Assembly: GCF_004343075.1 (NCBI RefSeq)
Contig: NZ_SLXP01000001.1
Location: 1-64,000, forward strand
DNA: 64,000 nucleotides
Reading direction: 5' to 3'
Source of the DNA: Rhodovulum marinum
Lineage (GTDB): Bacteria; Pseudomonadota; Alphaproteobacteria; Rhodobacterales; Rhodobacteraceae
Shown here in pieces: positions 37,281 through 48,923 of the stretch (within the stretch, counting starts at the first letter, position 1; each line of letters opens with the position of its first letter). Made by a program: the position numbers and the translations under genes. Below the pieces are notes generated by a model that was not told the DNA's origin, did no database searches, and was given only the letters and a program-made list of their open reading frames with translations.

Positions 37281-38420
37281 TCAGCCCGCGGCGACGATCC
37301 GGGCCAGCGCTTCGGGCGCGAGCGTCACGGGGTTGGCTTTCATCGACGACGACAGGCCGGCCTCGCGCGCGAGCGCGGCGGGATCGGGCACGCCCTGGGC
37401 CATATCGGACAGGCGGGGCAGGCCCGCGGTGTCGATCCAGGCGGCGAAACGGTCGAGTGCCGCGGCCGGGGCGCAGCCCAGCGCCGCCGCGATCCAGGCC
37501 GCGACCTCGTCGAAACGGTCGACGGGGCGCCCCTCGGCGGCCAGCGCGGCGCGGTTCTCACGCAGGACCGGCACCAGAAGGCGGCCGCAGATCGCGCCAT
37601 GGGGCGCGCCGTGGCGCCCGCCGATCACGCCCGCCAGCCCGTGCACCGCCCCCAGCCCCGCATTGGCCAGCGCGATGCCGCCCGTCAGGCTGACAAGCGC
37701 CAGCGCATCGCGGGCGGCCGCATCCTCGGCCTCGGCCAGCCGGACCAGCGCGGCCAGCCCGCGCGGGATCGCGTCGCGGCACAGCGCGTCGGTCAGCGGG
37801 TTGGCGCGGGCCGACAGGTAAGGCTCGATCACCTGGGTGACCGCGTCGAGGGCCGAGGCCAGCGTCACCGCCCAGGGGCAGCCATCGGTCAGGCCCGGGT
37901 CGACAAGGGCCAGCGCCGGGATCATCCGGTCGTCGCGCAGCGACACCTTGCGGCCATGGGCGGGCACGCCGATCACCGCGTTCTTGGTGGCCTCGGCGCC
38001 GGTGCCCGCGGTGGTCGGCAGGGCCGCCATGGGCAGGGGGGGCCCGGGCAGCGGCAGGCCCTGGCCCACCACTTCGAGATGGTCGAGCGGCGGGCGGTCC
38101 GAGGGCACCAGCGCGGCCAGCGCCTTGCCCAGGTCGATCACCGAGCCGCCGCCGATCGCCGCGACCGCGTCGGGGGCGAAGGCGCGCGCCTCGGCCAGGG
38201 CGGATTGGAGCGCGTCGAGCGTGGGTTCCCCCTGCCCGCGCAGCCCCAGAACCTCGGCCCCCTGCGCGCGCAGGTCGGCGGCCAGCGCATCGGCGAACCC
38301 CACCGATCCGCCCCGCACCAGCAGGATACGCCGGCCCATGGCGGCGATCCGCGCGGCCGCCCCGGCGGCGGCACCGCGGCCAAAGACGATGCGGCCCGGG
38401 GTTATCAGTTCGAAGGTCAC
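37281..38420 (-). CDS. Iron-containing alcohol dehydrogenase
   Basis: 379 residues. AIGGGSVIDLGKALAAL near residue 90 is the nucleotide-binding GGGSxxD signature; ALPTTAGTGAEATKN near 135 and HGLAGVIGGRHGAPHG near 260 carry metal-ligand histidines of the group III alcohol dehydrogenases. Last gene of the glycerol operon, 3 bp after glpK, so a role in glycerol, propanediol or aldehyde metabolism is plausible; the substrate is not readable. Confidence 0.88.
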   Translation of the reverse strand: MTFELITPGRIVFGRGAAAGAAARIAAMGRRILLVRGGSVGFADALAADLRAQGAEVLGLRGQGEPTLDALQSALAEARAFAPDAVAAIGGGSVIDLGKALAALVPSDRPPLDHLEVVGQGLPLPGPPLPMAALPTTAGTGAEATKNAVIGVPAHGRKVSLRDDRMIPALALVDPGLTDGCPWAVTLASALDAVTQVIEPYLSARANPLTDALCRDAIPRGLAALVRLAEAEDAAARDALALVSLTGGIALANAGLGAVHGLAGVIGGRHGAPHGAICGRLLVPVLRENRAALAAEGRPVDRFDEVAAWIAAALGCAPAAALDRFAAWIDTAGLPRLSDMAQGVPDPAALAREAGLSSSMKANPVTLAPEALARIVAAG

Positions 38421-38423
38421 GGC

Positions 38424-39908
<1,485 letters not shown>

Positions 39909-39984
39909 GGGGCCACTCGTCTTGCGTCAAGGAACCGGGCCGCGGCGAGGCGGGCCGCCGCGGCCCTTGCAGTCTTGGCCGAAA

Positions 39985-40009
39985 CGGCCGGGGCTGACCA
40001 CCCCGGCCG
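39985..40009 (-). terminator. Hairpin between glpV and glpK
   Basis: CGGCCGGGG/CCCCGGCCG stem just after the glpV stop, without a proper T-run. Such structures behind a binding-protein gene often lower downstream expression or protect the upstream mRNA. Confidence 0.55.
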
Positions 40010-40017
40010 CACGGGCC

Positions 40018-41745
40018 TCAGTTCTGCCAGGACTTGATCAGCTCGTCATAGGAGACGGTGATCGGCTCTTCGTCCTCGTTTTCCAGCGCGGCCTTGGGCG
40101 CGCCGGGCTGGGCGAGCCAGTAGCCGGGGTCCTGCTCCTCGTTCAGCTTCGGCCCCAGGTCGCCCTGCACGCCCGCGCGTTCCAGCCGTTCCAGCACGCG
40201 TTCCTGGTCGGCGCAAAGCGCGTCCAGCGCCTCTTGCGGGGTCTTGGCGCCCGACATCGCGTCACCGATGTTCTGCCACCACAGCTGGGCGAGTTTCGGA
40301 TAGTCCGGCACGTTGGTGCCCGTGGGCGACCACTGCACGCGGGCGGGCGAGCGGTAGAATTCCACCAGGCCGCCCAGCTTGTCGGCGCGTTCGGTGAAGT
40401 GGTCGGAATTGATCGTGGATTCGCGGATGAAGGTCAGGCCGACATCCGATTTCTTGAGGTCCACGGTCTTGGACGTGACGAACTGGGCGTACAGCCACGC
40501 GGCCTTGGCACGGTCGACGGGGGTGGATTCCATCAGTGTCCACGATCCTGCGTCCTGGTAGCCGATCTTCATGCCCTCTTGCCAGTAGACGCCATGCGGG
40601 CTGGGGGCCATGCGCCATTTGGGCGTGCCGTCCTCGTTCAGAACCGCCCCCGCGCCGTCACCCACCATGTCGGCGGTAAAGGCGGTGTACCAGAACATCT
40701 GCTGGGCGATCTGGCCCTGGGCGGGCACGGGCCCCGCCTCGCCAAAGGTCATGCCGGCGGCGGTGGGGGGCGAGTATTTCTCCAGCCATTCGATGGCCTT
40801 GGTGACCGCATAGACGGCGGCCGGGCTGTTGGTCGCGCCGCCGCGCGCCACGCACGATCCAACGGGCTGCGAGTTCTCGTTCACCCGGATGCCCCATTCG
40901 TCGACCGGCAGCCCGTTGGGTTCGCCCACGTCGCCCATGCCGGCCATCGACATCCACGCATCGGTATAGCGCCAGCCAAGGCTGGGGTCCTTCTTGCCGT
41001 AGTCCATGTTGCCATAGACCTCGCCCTCGACACCCAGGTAGGACATGTCGCGGCCGGTGAAGAATTCGGCGATATCCTCGTAGGCCGACCAGTTGACCGG
41101 CACGCCGAGGTCATAGCCATAGGCGGCCTTGAAATCCTCCATCGTCTTGGGATCGGTGAACCAGTCGTAGCGGAACCAGTAGAGGTTGGCGAATTGCTGG
41201 TCGGGCAGCTGGTACAGCTTGCCATCCGGCCCGGTGGTGAAGCTGAGCCCGATGAAATCGTCGAGATCGAGCGTCGGGCTGGTGACGTCCGCGCCCTCGC
41301 CCGCCATCCAGTCGGTCAGGTTGCGGGCCTGCTGGTACCGCCAATGGGTGCCGATCAGGTCGGAGTCGTTCACGTAGGCGTCATAGACGTTCTGGCCCGA
41401 CTGCATCTGGGTTTGCAGTTTCTCGACCACGTCGCCCTCGCCGATCAGGTCGTGGGTGACCTTGATGCCGGTGATCGCGCTGAACGCAGGCGCCAGCACC
41501 TGGGATTCGTATTCATGGGTGGTGATGGTTTCCGACACCACGTTGATTTCCATGCCGGCGAAGGGCTGGGCGGCGTCGACGAACCACTGCATCTCGGCCT
41601 CCTGCTCCTCGCGCGAGAGGACGGACAGGCCGGCGATCTCGGTGTCGAGGAATTCCATCGCTTCCTCCATGCCCGCCCAGCTGGGGCCGGACAGGATCGC
41701 GAGGCTTGCCGCGATGGCCGTGGTGGATTTCAGTCTGAGGTTCAT
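40018..41745 (-). CDS. glpV: Glycerol ABC transporter substrate-binding protein
   Basis: 575 residues from ATG 41745 (GGGAGGAAA upstream). Signal peptide (MNLRLKSTTAIAASLAILSG, cleavage after SWA). Mature protein is a large extracellular solute-binding protein, with WQNIGDAMSGAKTPQEALDA near the C-terminus. Membership in glpDSTPQUVK order, as described for Rhizobium leguminosarum, identifies glycerol as ligand. Periplasmic. Confidence 0.92.
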   Translation of the reverse strand: MNLRLKSTTAIAASLAILSGPSWAGMEEAMEFLDTEIAGLSVLSREEQEAEMQWFVDAAQPFAGMEINVVSETITTHEYESQVLAPAFSAITGIKVTHDLIGEGDVVEKLQTQMQSGQNVYDAYVNDSDLIGTHWRYQQARNLTDWMAGEGADVTSPTLDLDDFIGLSFTTGPDGKLYQLPDQQFANLYWFRYDWFTDPKTMEDFKAAYGYDLGVPVNWSAYEDIAEFFTGRDMSYLGVEGEVYGNMDYGKKDPSLGWRYTDAWMSMAGMGDVGEPNGLPVDEWGIRVNENSQPVGSCVARGGATNSPAAVYAVTKAIEWLEKYSPPTAAGMTFGEAGPVPAQGQIAQQMFWYTAFTADMVGDGAGAVLNEDGTPKWRMAPSPHGVYWQEGMKIGYQDAGSWTLMESTPVDRAKAAWLYAQFVTSKTVDLKKSDVGLTFIRESTINSDHFTERADKLGGLVEFYRSPARVQWSPTGTNVPDYPKLAQLWWQNIGDAMSGAKTPQEALDALCADQERVLERLERAGVQGDLGPKLNEEQDPGYWLAQPGAPKAALENEDEEPITVSYDELIKSWQN

Positions 41746-41799
41746 TTTAGGTTTCCTCCCTTTGGTGAACCGTTTTTCCGAGGATGGGGGTAGACGCAG

Positions 41800-41822
41800 C
41801 CCGGGGCTCCTCGTGCCCCGGG
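41800..41822 (-). promoter_or_regulatory. Hairpin in the glpU-glpV gap
   Basis: CCCGGGGC/GCCCCGGG stem with a 7-nt loop, 55 bp before glpV. Probably mRNA processing or stability signal for the highly expressed binding protein. Confidence 0.45.
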
Positions 41823-41836
41823 GGCGGGTGACGGGC

Positions 41837-42109
41837 CTAGACCCAGCGGAACACCGCCGCGGCCCAGGCCAGGCAGACGATAAGCGCCCAGGGCTGGTTC
41901 TCGCCCACCAGCCCCAGCCAGGCGAGGTTGATGAAGGCCGAGCCAAGAAGCGTGATGAACAGCCGGTCGCCGCGCGTCGTCTCGATCCGCAGGATGCCCA
42001 CGCGGGGCGTTTCGGGATAGCGGATCGCGAGCACGGTGAAGGTGATCAGAAGCCCGGCGATCACCATGAAGAAGACCGCGGTGGGCCAGGTCCATGCCAT
42101 CCAGTCCAT
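41837..42109 (-). CDS. glpU: Small membrane protein of glycerol transporter (DUF2160)
   Basis: 90 residues, three hydrophobic segments (about 8-30, 49-65, 70-88). DUF2160 proteins accompany the glp ABC transporter genes in alphaproteobacteria; exact role unknown, possibly stabilising the permease. Confidence 0.85.
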   Translation of the reverse strand: MDWMAWTWPTAVFFMVIAGLLITFTVLAIRYPETPRVGILRIETTRGDRLFITLLGSAFINLAWLGLVGENQPWALIVCLAWAAAVFRWV

Positions 42110-42169
42110 CGGTCAGACCCTCCCCTTGGAAAATCGCAACGTTCGAGCCTCTGCGCCCGGCGGCACGCC

Positions 42170-42299
42170 GGGCAGCGCCCGACCCTCCCCCCGGGAGGGC
42201 GCATTCTTGCCGTTAAGCACGGAACCGCCGGCATTCAGCGCGACGATGCCTCGCCCCGCCAGCAGGTTGATTGCGCCCACCCAGGGTCGGGCGCTGCCC
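42170..42299. repeat. 17-bp inverted repeat flanking 96 bp inside the glp operon
   Basis: GGGCAGCGCCCGACCCT (42170-42186) and its exact complement (42283-42299) bracket a non-coding segment between glpQ and glpU. The segment also holds short GC hairpins (e.g. CCTCCCCCCGGGAGG near 42184). It resembles a palindromic intergenic repeat or miniature element. Confidence 0.6.
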
Positions 42300-42315
42300 T
42301 TGGTCCCCAGTTTCA

Positions 42316-43161
42316 TCACACCCTCCCCAGGGCGAAGCCCTTGGCGATGTAGTTGCGGACGAAGTAGATCACCAACGCACCCGGCACGATGGTCAGCACC
42401 CCCGCCGCCGCCAGAACGCCCCAGTCGAGGCCGGAGGCCGATACCGTGCGGGTCATGGTGGCGGCGATGGGCTTGGCGTCGACGCTGGTCAGCGTGCGGC
42501 TCAGCAGCAGTTCCACCCAACTGAACATGAAGCAGAAGAAGGCGGCGACGCCGATCCCCGACGCGATCAGGGGCATGAAGATCTTCACGAAGAAGCGCGG
42601 GAAGGAATAGCCGTCGATATAGGCGGTCTCGTCGATTTCCTTGGGCACGCCGCGCATGAACCCTTCCAGAATCCAGACCGCCAGCGGCACGTTGAACAGG
42701 CAATGCGCCAGCGCCACCGCGATATGGGTGTCGAACAGACCGACCGACGAATAAAGCTGGAAGAACGGCAGGGCGAAGACCGCGGGCGGGGCCATCCGGT
42801 TGGTCAAGAGCCAGAAGAACAGGTGCTTGTCGCCCATGAAGCGGTAGCGCGAGAAGGCATAGGCCGCGGGCAGCGCCACCGTCACCGAGATCACCGTGTT
42901 CAACACCACGTAGATCAGCGAGTTGACATAGCCCATGTACCAGCTGGCATCGGTCAGGATGGTCGCGTAATTGGCCAGCGTCAGGTCGCGCGGCCACAGG
43001 GAGAACCCGCCCAGGATTTCCGCGTTGGTCTTCAGGCTCATGTTCACCAGCCAGTAGATCGGCAACAGCAGGAACAAGAGATACAACCCCATCACCACCG
43101 CGCGGGTGTTCACGCGCGGCAAGGCGGCGCGGCGGGGTTCGGTCATCGTCGCGTCGGCCAT
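42316..43161 (-). CDS. glpQ: Glycerol ABC transporter permease
   Basis: 281 residues, six predicted membrane helices. EAA loop near 195: GVPKEIDETAYIDGYSFPRFF. Begins at ATG 43161, 3 bp after glpP. Forms the channel with GlpP. Confidence 0.92.
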   Translation of the reverse strand: MADATMTEPRRAALPRVNTRAVVMGLYLLFLLLPIYWLVNMSLKTNAEILGGFSLWPRDLTLANYATILTDASWYMGYVNSLIYVVLNTVISVTVALPAAYAFSRYRFMGDKHLFFWLLTNRMAPPAVFALPFFQLYSSVGLFDTHIAVALAHCLFNVPLAVWILEGFMRGVPKEIDETAYIDGYSFPRFFVKIFMPLIASGIGVAAFFCFMFSWVELLLSRTLTSVDAKPIAATMTRTVSASGLDWGVLAAAGVLTIVPGALVIYFVRNYIAKGFALGRV

Positions 43162-43164
43162 CCC

Positions 43165-44033
<869 letters not shown>

Positions 44034-44034
<1 letters not shown>

Positions 44035-45110
44035 CAGGCGGCCTCTCCCTGCACCAGCCAGTCATCGGCATAGACGTTCACCCGCGCCGGGTCGAAGATC
44101 ACGCGGGTCCGGTCGGCGCCGATATGATCCTCTTCGCGGGCGATGATGTTGATTTCGTGGGAAAAGAACTCGGCCCGCACGATCTTGTGCCGGCCCACAT
44201 CCTCGATGCGGCGGATTTTCACGGGCAGGCCGTCGCCCGCCGTCAGCCGCGCGAATTCGGGCCGGACGCCGATTTCCACCTTGCCCGACAGCGCGCCGTA
44301 GCCATGGGCCAGCGGCACCTCGGCGCCCTCGATATAGGCGCGGGTGCCGTCCACCTGCGCGGGCAGCACGTTCATGCCCGGCGAGCCGATGAAATAGCCC
44401 ACGAAGGTATGCGCGGGCGTCTCGAACAACTCTTCCGGGGTGCCGATCTGCACCACGCGGCCGTCATACATGACCACCACCTTGTCGGCGAAGGTCAGCG
44501 CCTCGGTCTGGTCGTGGGTGACGTAGATCATCGTGTGGCCGAAATCGCGGTGCAGCGATTTCAGCTGGGTGCGCAATTCCCATTTCATGTGCGGGTCGAT
44601 CACCGTCAGCGGCTCGTCGAACAGGATCGCGTTGACGTCGCGCCGCACCATGCCGCGCCCAAGGCTGATCTTCTGCTTGGCATCCGCCGTCAGGCCGCGC
44701 GCCTTGCGGTCAAGTTGATCCTCCATCCCGATCATCCGGGCGATGGCCTGCACGCGTTCGGCGATATAGGCGGGGTCGCGGCCCCGGTTCCTGAGCGGGA
44801 AGGCCAGGTTATCGCGCACGGTCATGGTGTCGTAGACCACGGGGAACTGGAACACCTGCGCGATGTTGCGTTCGGTCGTGGGCGCGTGGGTCACGTCGGC
44901 ATCGTCGAACAGGATGCGCCCCTGGCTGGGCGCCAGCAGGCCCGAGATGATGTTCAGGAGCGTGGACTTGCCACAGCCCGAGGGACCAAGCAGCGCATAG
45001 GCGGCGCCATCCTCCCAGACGTGGTTCATTTCCTTCAGCGCCCAGTCGTCGTCAGATTTGGGCGCGGGCAGGTAGGAATGGGCAAGCTTGTCGAGCGTGA
45101 TCCGGGCCAT
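44034..45110 (-). CDS. glpT: Glycerol ABC transporter ATPase
   Basis: 358 residues. Walker A LLGPSGCGKST near 40; a partly degenerate signature area (TADAKQKISLGRGMVRR) instead of LSGGQ; Walker B VNAILFDEPLTVID; C-terminal TOBE-like domain with EIGVRPEFARL. The weak signature is a family trait in these paired ATPases, so GlpS likely supplies the canonical one. Confidence 0.9.
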
Positions 45111-45122
45111 GTCGTCCCTCCC

Positions 45123-46211
45123 TCAGGCGGCCAGCGCATAGGCGGCGGGCGCGACCAGCCGCCCGTCCTCGCCGAAGATGTAGACATGGGCGGGGTCGAG
45201 ATGGACCCTGAGATCCTCGCCGATGGCCAGGTCGTGCACCCCGTGGACCAGCCCCACCCAGCGTTCGCCGTGATGGTCGAGATGGACGAAGGTTTCCGAC
45301 CCGGTCAGTTCGGTCACCACCAGCCGGGCGGTGAATTCCATCGCGTCCGCCGTGTGCTGAATGATTTCCAAGTGGTTGGGGCGGAACCCGGCGGTGTAGC
45401 GCCCGTCGGCCAGTTCGGCCAGCTTGCCGGTCGCGGGCGCCGACTGTCCGTCGCCGAACATCAGCCGCGCGCCGGTCTTGGCGATGGGCAGGAAATTCAT
45501 CGGCGGGTCGGAGAACACCCGCGCGGTCGTGGCATCCACCGGCCGGCGATAGACATGGGGGGTGGGGCCGAACTGCGTCACCCGCCCCTCCCACAGGGTC
45601 GCGGTATTGCCGCCCAGCAAGAGCGCCTCTTCGGGTTCGGTGGTGGCATAGACGAAGATCGCGCCCGATGCCTCGAAGATGCGGGGGATTTCCACGCGCA
45701 ATTCCTCGCGCAGCTTGTAATCGAGGTTCGCCAGCGGTTCGTCCAGCAGCACCAGCCCGGCCCCCTTGACCAGCGCGCGGGCCAGCGCGCAGCGCTGTTG
45801 TTGCCCGCCCGACAGTTCCAGCGGCGTGCGGTTCAGCATGGGCGTAAGCTTCATCAACTCGGCGGTTTCGCGCACGCGCGCGTCGATCGCCGCCCGGTCC
45901 AGCCCCATCAGCCGCATCGGCGAGGCGATGTTGTCGTAGACGGTCATCGAGGGGTAGTTGATGAACTGCTGGTAGACCATCGCCACCTTGCGGTCCTGCA
46001 CCCGCATGCCGGTGACGTCCTGGCCGTTCCAGATCACCCGGCCCGCGTTCGGCACATCCAGCCCCGCCATCAGCCGCATCAGCGAGGTCTTGCCCGACAG
46101 CGTGGGGCCCAGCAGCACGTTCATCGTGCCCTTTTCCAGCGTCAGGTCGGTGGGATGGATATGGGTCTCGGCGCCGACCGATTTGGTCACGCCCTTCAGC
46201 TCCAGCGTCAT
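45123..46211 (-). CDS. glpS: Glycerol ABC transporter ATPase
   Basis: 362 residues from ATG 46211. Walker A LLGPTLSGKTS, Q-loop YQQFINYPSMTVYDNI, signature LELSGGQQQRCALARAL, Walker B GLVLLDEPLANLD, where the switch His region reads VYATTEPEEA (Thr instead of His-type VTHD). The two ATPases are complementary: this one has the good signature, GlpT a degenerate one. Confidence 0.92.
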   Translation of the reverse strand: MTLELKGVTKSVGAETHIHPTDLTLEKGTMNVLLGPTLSGKTSLMRLMAGLDVPNAGRVIWNGQDVTGMRVQDRKVAMVYQQFINYPSMTVYDNIASPMRLMGLDRAAIDARVRETAELMKLTPMLNRTPLELSGGQQQRCALARALVKGAGLVLLDEPLANLDYKLREELRVEIPRIFEASGAIFVYATTEPEEALLLGGNTATLWEGRVTQFGPTPHVYRRPVDATTARVFSDPPMNFLPIAKTGARLMFGDGQSAPATGKLAELADGRYTAGFRPNHLEIIQHTADAMEFTARLVVTELTGSETFVHLDHHGERWVGLVHGVHDLAIGEDLRVHLDPAHVYIFGEDGRLVAPAAYALAA

Positions 46212-46230
46212 GCTCCTCCCCTTCGCTCCC

Positions 46231-47832
46231 CTATTCGGCGGCGGCCGGCGCGCTTTGGCGGCGCCGTTCCCCCATCCAATCGTCCAGCGCGGCGATCTGA
46301 TCCGCGCCCATCCGAAGCCCCAGCTTGCTGCGCCGCCAGACCACGTCCTCGGCGGTGCGGGCATATTCGCGGTCCATCAGCCAGGCGACCTCGCGCGCGC
46401 TCAGCGTCGCGCCGAAATCGCGGCCCAGGTCGGCGGCCCGCGTCGCCGTGCCCAGCATGGCGCGCGCCTCGGTGCCATAGGCCCGCACCAGCCGCAGCGC
46501 CCAGGGCCGCGTCAGGAAAGCGTAATCGGCAAGCAGCCCGTCGACCAGAGCCGTCACGCCATCGACCGGGAAATCGCCGCCGGGCAGCGGCACGCCCGCC
46601 GTCCAGTCGCCCGGCAGCCCGGGGAAATGCGGCGCCAACCGGTCAAGCGCCGCCTCGGCGAGCCGCCGATAGGTGGTGATCTTGCCACCGAAGACGTTCA
46701 GCACCGGCGCCCCGCCCGTCGCGTCCACCTTCAGCGTATAGTCGCGCGTGGCCGCCGTCGCGCTGGAGGCGCCATCGTCATGAAGCGGGCGCACGCCGGC
46801 ATAGGTCCAGACCACGTCCTTTGGCCCGATGGGTCGGCGGAAATACCGGTTGGCGAAGGCGATCAGGTAATCGCGTTCCTCGGGCGTGCATTCGGGCGGC
46901 GCGTCCGGGTCGGCATGGTCGGCATCGGTGGTGCCGATCAGGGTGAAATCGGTTTCATAGGGGATGGCAAAGATGATCCGCCCGTCGGTGCCCTGGAAGA
47001 AATAACACTTGTCGTGATCGTACAGCCGCGGCGTCACGATATGGCTGCCGCGCACGAGGCGCACATTGTCCTGCGCGTTCAGGCCGATGACCCCGTGGAT
47101 CACCGCGCCCGCCCAGGGGCCGGCGGCGTTCACCAGGGCGCGCGCCCGGTGGGTGCGGCGTTCACCGGTTTCGGTATCTTTCGTTTCGATGACCCACAGC
47201 CCGCCGTCCCGCCGCGCCGACAACACGCGGGTGCGGGGCAGGATCTCGGCGCCGCGGGCCTGGGCGTCGCGGGCGTTCAGCACGACGAGCCGCGAATCCT
47301 CGACCCAGCAATCGGAATATTCGAAGGCGTGGCGGAACCGGTCCTGCAGCGGCGCGCCCTCGGGCGTGCCCGGCAGATCAAGCGTGCGGGTGCCCGGCAG
47401 GATGCGGCGCGGGGCGAGCGTGTCGTACAGCATCAGCGCCAGCCGGATCAGCCAGGCGGGGCGCCGCCCCTTCATCCAGGGCATGACCCGCGCAAGGACA
47501 CGCGAGGTTGGCGTGGCGGATTCGAACCGCATATCCTTATGATAAGGCAGGACGAATCGCATCGGCCAGCTGATATGCGGCATCGCGCGCAACAGCGTTT
47601 CGCGTTCGATCAGCGCCTCGCGCACGAGGCGGAATTCGAAATATTCCAGGTAGCGCAACCCGCCGTGGAACAGCTTGGTCGAGGCCGAGGAGGTGGCCGA
47701 GGCGAGGTCGTTCATCTCGGCCAGGCGCACCGTCAGGCCGCGGCCCGCGGCGTCGCGGGCGATCCCGCAGCCGTTGATCCCGCCACCGATGACGAACAGA
47801 TCGACCGGGCTGTCCATGACCTTTGCCGACAC
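46231..47832 (-). CDS. glpD: Glycerol-3-phosphate dehydrogenase (aerobic type)
   Basis: 533 residues. FAD-binding FVIGGGINGCGIARDAA, then STKLFHGGLRYLE; IIFAIPYETDFTLIGTTDAD in the middle. Oxidises glycerol-3-phosphate to DHAP at the membrane, feeding electrons to quinone. GTG 47832 has GGAGG 5 nt upstream; ATG 47817 is an alternative. First gene of the operon. Confidence 0.95.
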   Translation of the reverse strand: MSAKVMDSPVDLFVIGGGINGCGIARDAAGRGLTVRLAEMNDLASATSSASTKLFHGGLRYLEYFEFRLVREALIERETLLRAMPHISWPMRFVLPYHKDMRFESATPTSRVLARVMPWMKGRRPAWLIRLALMLYDTLAPRRILPGTRTLDLPGTPEGAPLQDRFRHAFEYSDCWVEDSRLVVLNARDAQARGAEILPRTRVLSARRDGGLWVIETKDTETGERRTHRARALVNAAGPWAGAVIHGVIGLNAQDNVRLVRGSHIVTPRLYDHDKCYFFQGTDGRIIFAIPYETDFTLIGTTDADHADPDAPPECTPEERDYLIAFANRYFRRPIGPKDVVWTYAGVRPLHDDGASSATAATRDYTLKVDATGGAPVLNVFGGKITTYRRLAEAALDRLAPHFPGLPGDWTAGVPLPGGDFPVDGVTALVDGLLADYAFLTRPWALRLVRAYGTEARAMLGTATRAADLGRDFGATLSAREVAWLMDREYARTAEDVVWRRSKLGLRMGADQIAALDDWMGERRRQSAPAAAE

Positions 47833-47880
47833 GCGTTCCTCCCTTCGCGCAACGCCCGGACTTTATGCCGCAGATTGATC

Positions 47881-47921
47881 CGAAAGGAAAGCGTCTTGCT
47901 TTCGTTATTTTTCGTTTTGCC
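47881..47921. promoter_or_regulatory. Candidate GlpR operator between glpD and glpR
   Basis: CGAAAG...CTTTCG inverted repeat (47881-47904) continues into TTTCGTTATTTTTCGTTTT. TTTCG-type repeats are typical of DeoR-family sugar-phosphate repressors. Location in the 258-bp divergent gap fits control of both genes. Confidence 0.5.
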
Positions 47922-48090
47922 AAGACCCGTCTTTTCAAGGGCTTGCCGCCCGGCGGCCCATGCCCCCCCGCCAGATCCCGCGCCGGTGGCGACTTGCGGC
48001 CCGGGCCCGGCGCCGCCCCTGCCGGGCGTCGATGCCGGGCCTTGAGCGCCCGCCGCCGCCATGCGAAGATTCCCGAAAAGGAACGAGCGC

Positions 48091-48852
48091 ATGTCGCAGA
48101 CGATCCGCCACCCCGAGATCCTCGAGATCGCGCGGCGCGAGGGCAAGGTCACGGTCGAGGGGCTGGCCGATCATTTCGGCGTCACCCTTCAGACGATCCG
48201 CCGCGACCTGACCGAACTGGCCGAGGCCGGGCGGCTGGAACGGGTCCATGGCGGGGCAATCCTGCCGTCCGGGACCACGAATATCGGCTACGAGGAACGC
48301 CGCTCGCTGAACCAGGACGCGAAACGCGCCATCGCGCGGGCCTGCGCGGCCCGGGTGCCGTCCGACATCTCGCTGTTTCTCAACATCGGCACCACGACCG
48401 AGGCGGTGGCGCAGGAATTGTTGCACCACGTCAACCTGATGGTGGTGACCAACAACATGAACGTGGCGAACATCCTGGTGGCCAACCGCGACTGCCAGAT
48501 CATCGTCACCGGCGGCACGCTGCGCCGGTCCGATGGCGGGCTGGTGGGGACGCTGGCGGCCGAAACGATCCGGCAGTTCAAGTTCGACCTGGCGGTGATC
48601 GGCTGTTCGGCGCTGGACGGCGACGGCGACCTGCTGGATTTCGACATCCAGGAGGTCGGCGTCAGCCAGACGATCCTGCGCCAGTCGCGGCGCACCTTCC
48701 TGGTGGCCGACCAGTCCAAGTTCCGCCGTTCGGCGCCCGCGCGCATCGCCTCGCTTGCGGCAATCGACTGTTTCTTCACCGACCGCCCGCTGGCCCCCGA
48801 CCTTGCCGCGCGCTGTGCCGAGTGGGGCACCGAGATCGTGGTCTGCGCCTGA
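48091..48852 (+). CDS. glpR: DeoR-family glycerol-3-phosphate regulon repressor
   Basis: 253 residues. N-terminal HTH (VEGLADHFGVTLQTIRRDL) and effector domain with NIGTTTEAVAQEL and the FLVADQSKF motif. Divergent from glpD, the usual arrangement. AAGGA 8 nt before ATG. Represses the glp operon until glycerol-3-phosphate accumulates. Confidence 0.93.
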   Translation: MSQTIRHPEILEIARREGKVTVEGLADHFGVTLQTIRRDLTELAEAGRLERVHGGAILPSGTTNIGYEERRSLNQDAKRAIARACAARVPSDISLFLNIGTTTEAVAQELLHHVNLMVVTNNMNVANILVANRDCQIIVTGGTLRRSDGGLVGTLAAETIRQFKFDLAVIGCSALDGDGDLLDFDIQEVGVSQTILRQSRRTFLVADQSKFRRSAPARIASLAAIDCFFTDRPLAPDLAARCAEWGTEIVVCA

Positions 48853-48923
48853 CCGCCCGCGCTTGTCTCGGCGGGCGGGGTTGCGTAACCCTTGGTCGCG
48901 TCAGCCCCAAGCCCGGAGCGCCC

